Source: JAAXHF01 sp963665955
GTDB lineage: Bacteria > Desulfobacterota > Binatia > Bin18
Length of the DNA: 64,000 nt
Direction of reading: 5' to 3'
NCBI GenBank assembly: GCA_965231765.1
Contig: OZ246887.1
Span: 5,332,001 to 5,396,000, forward strand
Below the pieces are notes generated by a model. It was not told the DNA's origin, did not search any database, and worked only from the letters and a program-made list of their open reading frames with translations. Positions 60,532 through 64,000 of the stretch are shown here, one piece after another. The translations under genes were made by a program, and so were the position numbers. The number at the start of each line of letters is the position of its first letter. Positions within the stretch are counted from its first letter, which is position 1.

Positions 60532-61864
60532 ATGTCGCTCACGGACATGCGCCGCCGGTTCGGATGGTTGTGTGGAATTGCTTTGATCAGCATGCTCCTC
60601 GGTTTTCTCGTGTACAAACTGGGGGGAGCTCTGTATCCTTCTATTCCTGCACGCACTGGCCTGGTCCAAGACCTCCCTGCAAAAGTCCTGTGGTTTCTTC
60701 TTGAACCCTTCCCGAATGCTTTGAATGCAGTCCTGCTTTCCCCCTCTCATTGGATCTCTTCAAGGGAGCACGCGGCATTATCATTCTTTCACAAGAGCAC
60801 GGATATGGTTATCGCGTGGAGTATCTTTGTCGCCATCCTGGGGGGGCTTGTGTTGTATTTCCCAGGGACGCTCAAAGAGCGTATGTGAAAATTGGCTATC
60901 GCCTTGTCTCTTCTTCCCCTCAGTTATTTGCCGAACCTCATGGTCGCTGAGAACTGGGCATCCTATCGGACATTGTCGTGTCGTTGTCGTGTATGCATTT
61001 TTCGCCTTCTGGGGGTATAGCCAACGTCTGCGCGGCCCCTTTTCCCCTTCCCGCTTGACTGCTGTGATGGGAGGGGTCGCCCTCGCCAGCGTACTCTTGG
61101 CCGCTCACCAAGTCCGCACCTACTTCGTACTACCACAGGCCCAGGAGCTCGCGGTGATGCGCCGTCAATTGGCTGTAGGGAAGCTCCCGCAAGTCCGCGG
61201 GATTTATGTGGTCGGTTCCCGGTGGCAGGACACGCTGGCGCCGCTCACGCGGTACGATGAATTCGGGATCCCCTCTTCGTCCGCCGCGTGGGGACCAAAA
61301 CCCATAGTGTCTCTCCTCCTGCGTGAGATGGCTCCAGAGCAGATTCACCTGCCAGTCACGGTCGTCTCTGCTGACGATCCCATTGAACCGCCATCGGATA
61401 CGCTCGTCGTGGATATGCGGGGGCTCAGCCTTCCAGAGCAGGGAGACCGCGTGGAGTATGCAGCAGCCACGCTCTTTGAGTACTCCTCTCGCTTCAGCAG
61501 ACCGGAAAAACCACTCCTTCAAGAAGCCCTGAGTCTCAGAGAGGAGTCGTTACCAGCCGCAAAAATTGTCAGTTTCCATATTGCCCCTGTCTCTGCCTGT
61601 TCGTTCGGATTCACCCCTGTCTTCACCGTCCCAGCAGAACAGGTTTTCATCTTGACGGATCTTTCCAACTTCAATAGGGGAGCCCGGATGCGCCTGTTGG
61701 CTGCTGGAACTGTTCGCTTGGAAACGAGGACGAATAGTTCTTTTATTGCGGGAGTCCCCTTTGAGCCAGGGGAAATAGTGCAAGCATGTGTCGCTGAGGA
61801 GACCGACATCACCTTCATGGGGAAGCTTGTCGATACCTCTAATACCAGTTCTGTTCAGAAGTAG
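60532..61864 (+). pseudogene. Membrane protein gene broken by a TGA and a frameshift
   Basis: The first part (RFGWLCGIALISMLLGFLVY, TDMVIAWSIFVAILGGLVLY) ends at TGA 60886-60888, but the same frame continues at once as KLAIALSLLPLSYLPNLMVA and ENWASYRTLS. Around 60970-60995, in a run of TGTCGTGTCGTTGTCGTG, the reading must shift frame to continue as VVVVYAFFAFWGYSQRL and then a ~270-residue soluble part ending GKLVDTSNTSSVQK. The TGA sits where TGG (Trp) would fit. Start ATG 60532. The family was not recognised. Confidence 0.65.
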
Positions 61865-61954
61865 GCCCCTTAGGCAAGGGGCAAGGGAGGGGCTGTGAGA
61901 GACGCATGTATAGGGAGGGGGACACTGTGAGACAAAAGAGCAAACGTTTGGACT

Positions 61955-62248
61955 TCACATTGCCAGGTCGGAGACGGAACTTCTGTCCTGTTCCAACTCT
62001 GTTTCAAAATCAAGCTGAAATTTTCCGGGCTGGGAATCCTGCGGCGAATGGAAAGACTCGAGCAGAGCTTCCAAGTGCTGGATGGTTGCTTCTTCGACAA
62101 ATGATCGGCCACATTCCGGGCAGACGCTGACTGGAATGTGCTGGATGATCACTTCCACATGGCTGCGGTGATGCCGAAACCTCCGGCTCACCCGAGCCGA
62201 CTGCGGCTGACCTGGACAGCCTTGGGTACAGCTCAGAAATTTAACCAT
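61955..62248 (-). CDS. YgiT-type zinc-finger protein
   Basis: A 97-residue protein with a split zinc ribbon: SCTQGC near the start and VCPECGRSF around residues 43-50, then a helix (IQHLEALLESF). This matches the YgiT/MqsA N-terminal domain, often an antitoxin or DNA-binding partner. The usual partner toxin was not found upstream, and the start is uncertain. Confidence 0.6.
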   Translation of the reverse strand: MVKFLSCTQGCPGQPQSARVSRRFRHHRSHVEVIIQHIPVSVCPECGRSFVEEATIQHLEALLESFHSPQDSQPGKFQLDFETELEQDRSSVSDLAM

Positions 62249-62520
62249 TATTCCCCATTATTGTCGCGTTTCGGCCGGGAATAGAAACTCAGTCGAGCCT
62301 TCACGCAGGCGTGAGGGGTATTTCCCGCTCGGGAGGGAGGTTGGTCGAAAGACTCGCGTACCCAATTGACGTGTGGGGAATGTGAAGTATTCATCGCTGG
62401 CTTCCACGGAGCACCCTGTGGACGCCCCGCCCGGTTATCCGGCCCCATGGGAAGGCCCCTCCACTTCTTGCCTGCACTCCGTCCTTCCCTCCACCCAACC
62501 TTTGCTGCTGTTGCGTGCCC
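62249..62520. other. Intergenic region
   Basis: About 270 bases between the zinc-finger gene and NrdJ, both on the minus strand. I see no gene; a short unlikely frame on the minus strand has no family resemblance. Contains the zinc-finger promoter or the NrdJ terminator. Confidence 0.35.
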
Positions 62521-64000
62521 TTACGAACAGCCGCTTGTCGAGCCACAGTTGAGGCATTTGTAGCACGATCCATTCCTGATCATAATTGATCCACAATCGG
62601 CACAGCTTGGGGCATCTGCCTGCGACTGCCAGGTTATGGCCCGTGAGGTTCCAGATACATCCGTCGGTCTGCTGGCCTCTCGCGCCTGAACTGAAGAGGT
62701 CGCTCCATTGACTGTGAGCGCGGTTTCGTTGGAGGACTCTGCGGTTTGTGCGTCACTCCCGTTTGGCAGCCGGTCTTGTTGGTTTTGCTGCTCACTCGTT
62801 TCACCTAGTCCGATGTCCTGCTTTTGTTGGGTGGACAGGAAACGCGTGCCGAGAAAACGGAAGATATAATCCGTAAGTGATTTGGCGTATGGAATATCTG
62901 GGTTCTTGGTAAAGCCTGAGGGCTCAAAGCGCACATGGCCGAACTTGTTGACTAAGGCTTCGAGCGGGACTCCATATTGCAAGGACAGGGACGTTAGGGT
63001 TGCAATCGAGTCCATCAGACCTGAGATTGTGCTGCCTTCCTTGGCCATTCTGATGAAGATTTCTCCAGGTGTATGGTCTTCGTAGAAACCAACGTGGATA
63101 TAGCCCTCATGGCCGGCAACTTCAAATTTGTGGCAGATCGCCTCACGGTCCATGGGCAGGCGACGGCGTTCTGGTTTTGCTTCAACAACCGACCGTTCGT
63201 GTTGCTCAGCTGCTTTCTTGTGGGTACCGAGTGGTTGGGCACGTTTGCATCCGTCTCGGTAGATGGCAACAGCTTTGAGCCCGAGTCGCCAGGCCTCCAT
63301 ATAGGCTTCAGCGATATCGTCAACCGTCGCGTTATTGGACAGATTCACCGTTTTTGAAATTGCGCCAGACAAGAAGGGCTGGGCCGCTCCCATCATCCGC
63401 AAGTGCCCCATAGGGTGGATTGCCCGAGTGCCCTGGGCGGGTTTAAACGCACAGTCAAAGACCGCCAGATGCTCATCCCGCAGTCCAGGGGCGCCTTCGA
63501 TGGTTTCCTGCTCGTCGATATACTCAACTATGGCTTGGATATCTGGGCTATCATAACCGAGCCGTTTGAGCGCTCGAGGAACAGTGGTATTGACCAGTTT
63601 AAGCAGGCCACCACCAACGAGGCGCTTGTATTTGATGAGTGCAATATCAGGCTCAATCCCGGTCGTATCGCAATCCATCATAAACGCGATCGTTCCAGTC
63701 GGAGCGAGGACCGTGGCCTGTGAATTGCGATATCCTGCCTTGTGCCCGAGTGCCAGGGCTTCGTCCCAAGCTTTGCGCACTTCGGACAGCAAGTCCAGTG
63801 GTACAAGGGAAGGGTCAAGCTTATGGGCTGCAGCGCGATGTTTGTCGATCACACCCAGCATCGGTTCGCTGTTGACCGCATAGCCGGCAAACGGTCCCAT
63901 GTGGTCTGCAACGCGAGCCGACTGTAGATATGCCTCGCCTGTCATCAGCGCGGTGATAGCCCCCGCATATTGGCGTCCGGCTTCAGAATCATAGGGTAGG
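62521..64000 (-). CDS. nrdJ: Vitamin B12-dependent ribonucleotide reductase (partial, C-terminal part)
   Basis: The gene runs in from the right edge; about 492 C-terminal codons are visible. The sequence begins PYDSEAGRQYAGAITALMTG and includes ATVLAPTGTIAFMMDCDTTG (finger-loop region), VAIYRDGCKRAQPL and a zinc-ribbon end (CADCGSIMIRNGSCYKCLNC, then GSTSGCS). Class II enzyme that reduces ribonucleotides with adenosylcobalamin, in or out of oxygen. Cytoplasmic. Confidence 0.93.
   Translation of the reverse strand, partial: LPYDSEAGRQYAGAITALMTGEAYLQSARVADHMGPFAGYAVNSEPMLGVIDKHRAAAHKLDPSLVPLDLLSEVRKAWDEALALGHKAGYRNSQATVLAPTGTIAFMMDCDTTGIEPDIALIKYKRLVGGGLLKLVNTTVPRALKRLGYDSPDIQAIVEYIDEQETIEGAPGLRDEHLAVFDCAFKPAQGTRAIHPMGHLRMMGAAQPFLSGAISKTVNLSNNATVDDIAEAYMEAWRLGLKAVAIYRDGCKRAQPLGTHKKAAEQHERSVVEAKPERRRLPMDREAICHKFEVAGHEGYIHVGFYEDHTPGEIFIRMAKEGSTISGLMDSIATLTSLSLQYGVPLEALVNKFGHVRFEPSGFTKNPDIPYAKSLTDYIFRFLGTRFLSTQQKQDIGLGETSEQQNQQDRLPNGSDAQTAESSNETALTVNGATSSVQAREASRPTDVSGTSRAITWQSQADAPSCADCGSIMIRNGSCYKCLNCGSTSGCS

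Noticed and set aside
60886..60888. In-frame TGA as a third selenocysteine codon
   Set aside because: The flanking sequence (KERM, then KLAIAL) has no redox context, no family Cys at that site and no hairpin at the expected distance; a frameshift follows soon after.
1..64000. CRISPR array, tRNA, rRNA or prophage
   Set aside because: No regularly spaced repeats, no cloverleaf or rRNA-like segment, and no integrase or phage genes were seen.

Overview
The window looks like a chromosomal segment of an uncultured, aerobic, Gram-negative bacterium. It combines outer-membrane and rod-shape genes, hopanoid genes (hpnA, hpnB, hpnG), an apparent bacterial ceramide pathway, F420/flavin-type oxidoreductases, a B12-dependent ribonucleotide reductase, a copper membrane monooxygenase and two genes that only make sense if UGA is read as selenocysteine. 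That mix recalls lineages once lumped with Deltaproteobacteria, such as Tectomicrobia/Entotheonella or Binatota. The assignment is an inference from gene content; no rRNA or tRNA gene was seen.

Layout. 0-6.7 kb (minus strand): partial D-aminoacylase-type amidohydrolase, a small exported protein, an HtrA-PDZ protein that has lost its catalytic triad, a metallophosphoesterase, then a deazaflavin-type nitroreductase, a luciferase-like oxidoreductase and a DUF1330 protein. 7-17.1 kb: a lipid island with a CDP-alcohol phosphatidyltransferase, a lipocalin-like exported protein, a lipid kinase, a Tam41-like CDP-lipid synthase, a desaturase, a sphingomyelinase-like phosphodiesterase, and a ceramide set (CerR-like SDR, Spt, bCerS). 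17.2-18.8 kb: VOC protein, frameshifted TetR gene and a selenocysteine peroxiredoxin-like gene.

19-35.5 kb is the centrepiece: a PQQ alcohol dehydrogenase with the lanthanide-type aspartate, a Tat-exported GMC dehydrogenase pair, a zinc alcohol dehydrogenase, a lipoprotein esterase, then a CuMMO operon in C-A-x-B order. The operon is flanked by two paralogous exported proteins and followed by a multicopper oxidase, a cupredoxin, an F420-type oxidoreductase and an MFS carrier. Four proteins of the CuMMO block have a predicted signal peptide ending immediately before a histidine, as in PmoB. Three 11-bp direct repeats abut a candidate promoter in front of it. Together the genes suggest oxidation of a methane-like or short hydrocarbon substrate to alcohol and aldehyde in the periplasm, with dedicated copper handling.

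35.8-46.7 kb: degenerate CusF-like lipoprotein, nickel permease and LarC, a second selenoprotein (Bcp/PrxQ with Sec at the peroxidatic position), PpiD, the rod-shape operon mreB-mreC-mreD-mrdA-rodA, and thioredoxin. 47-51.3 kb: hopanoid genes and a TPR protein. 51.4-56.3 kb: small proteins, a GlcD-like oxidase, DUF3237, a Baeyer-Villiger-type monooxygenase and a VOC protein. 56.5-60.1 kb: a BlaI repressor, an M56 membrane peptidase and a secreted glycine-rich calcium-binding-type protein, with three copies of one 17-bp operator-like motif. 60.5-64 kb: a decayed membrane-protein gene, a YgiT-type zinc-finger protein and the C-terminal part of NrdJ.
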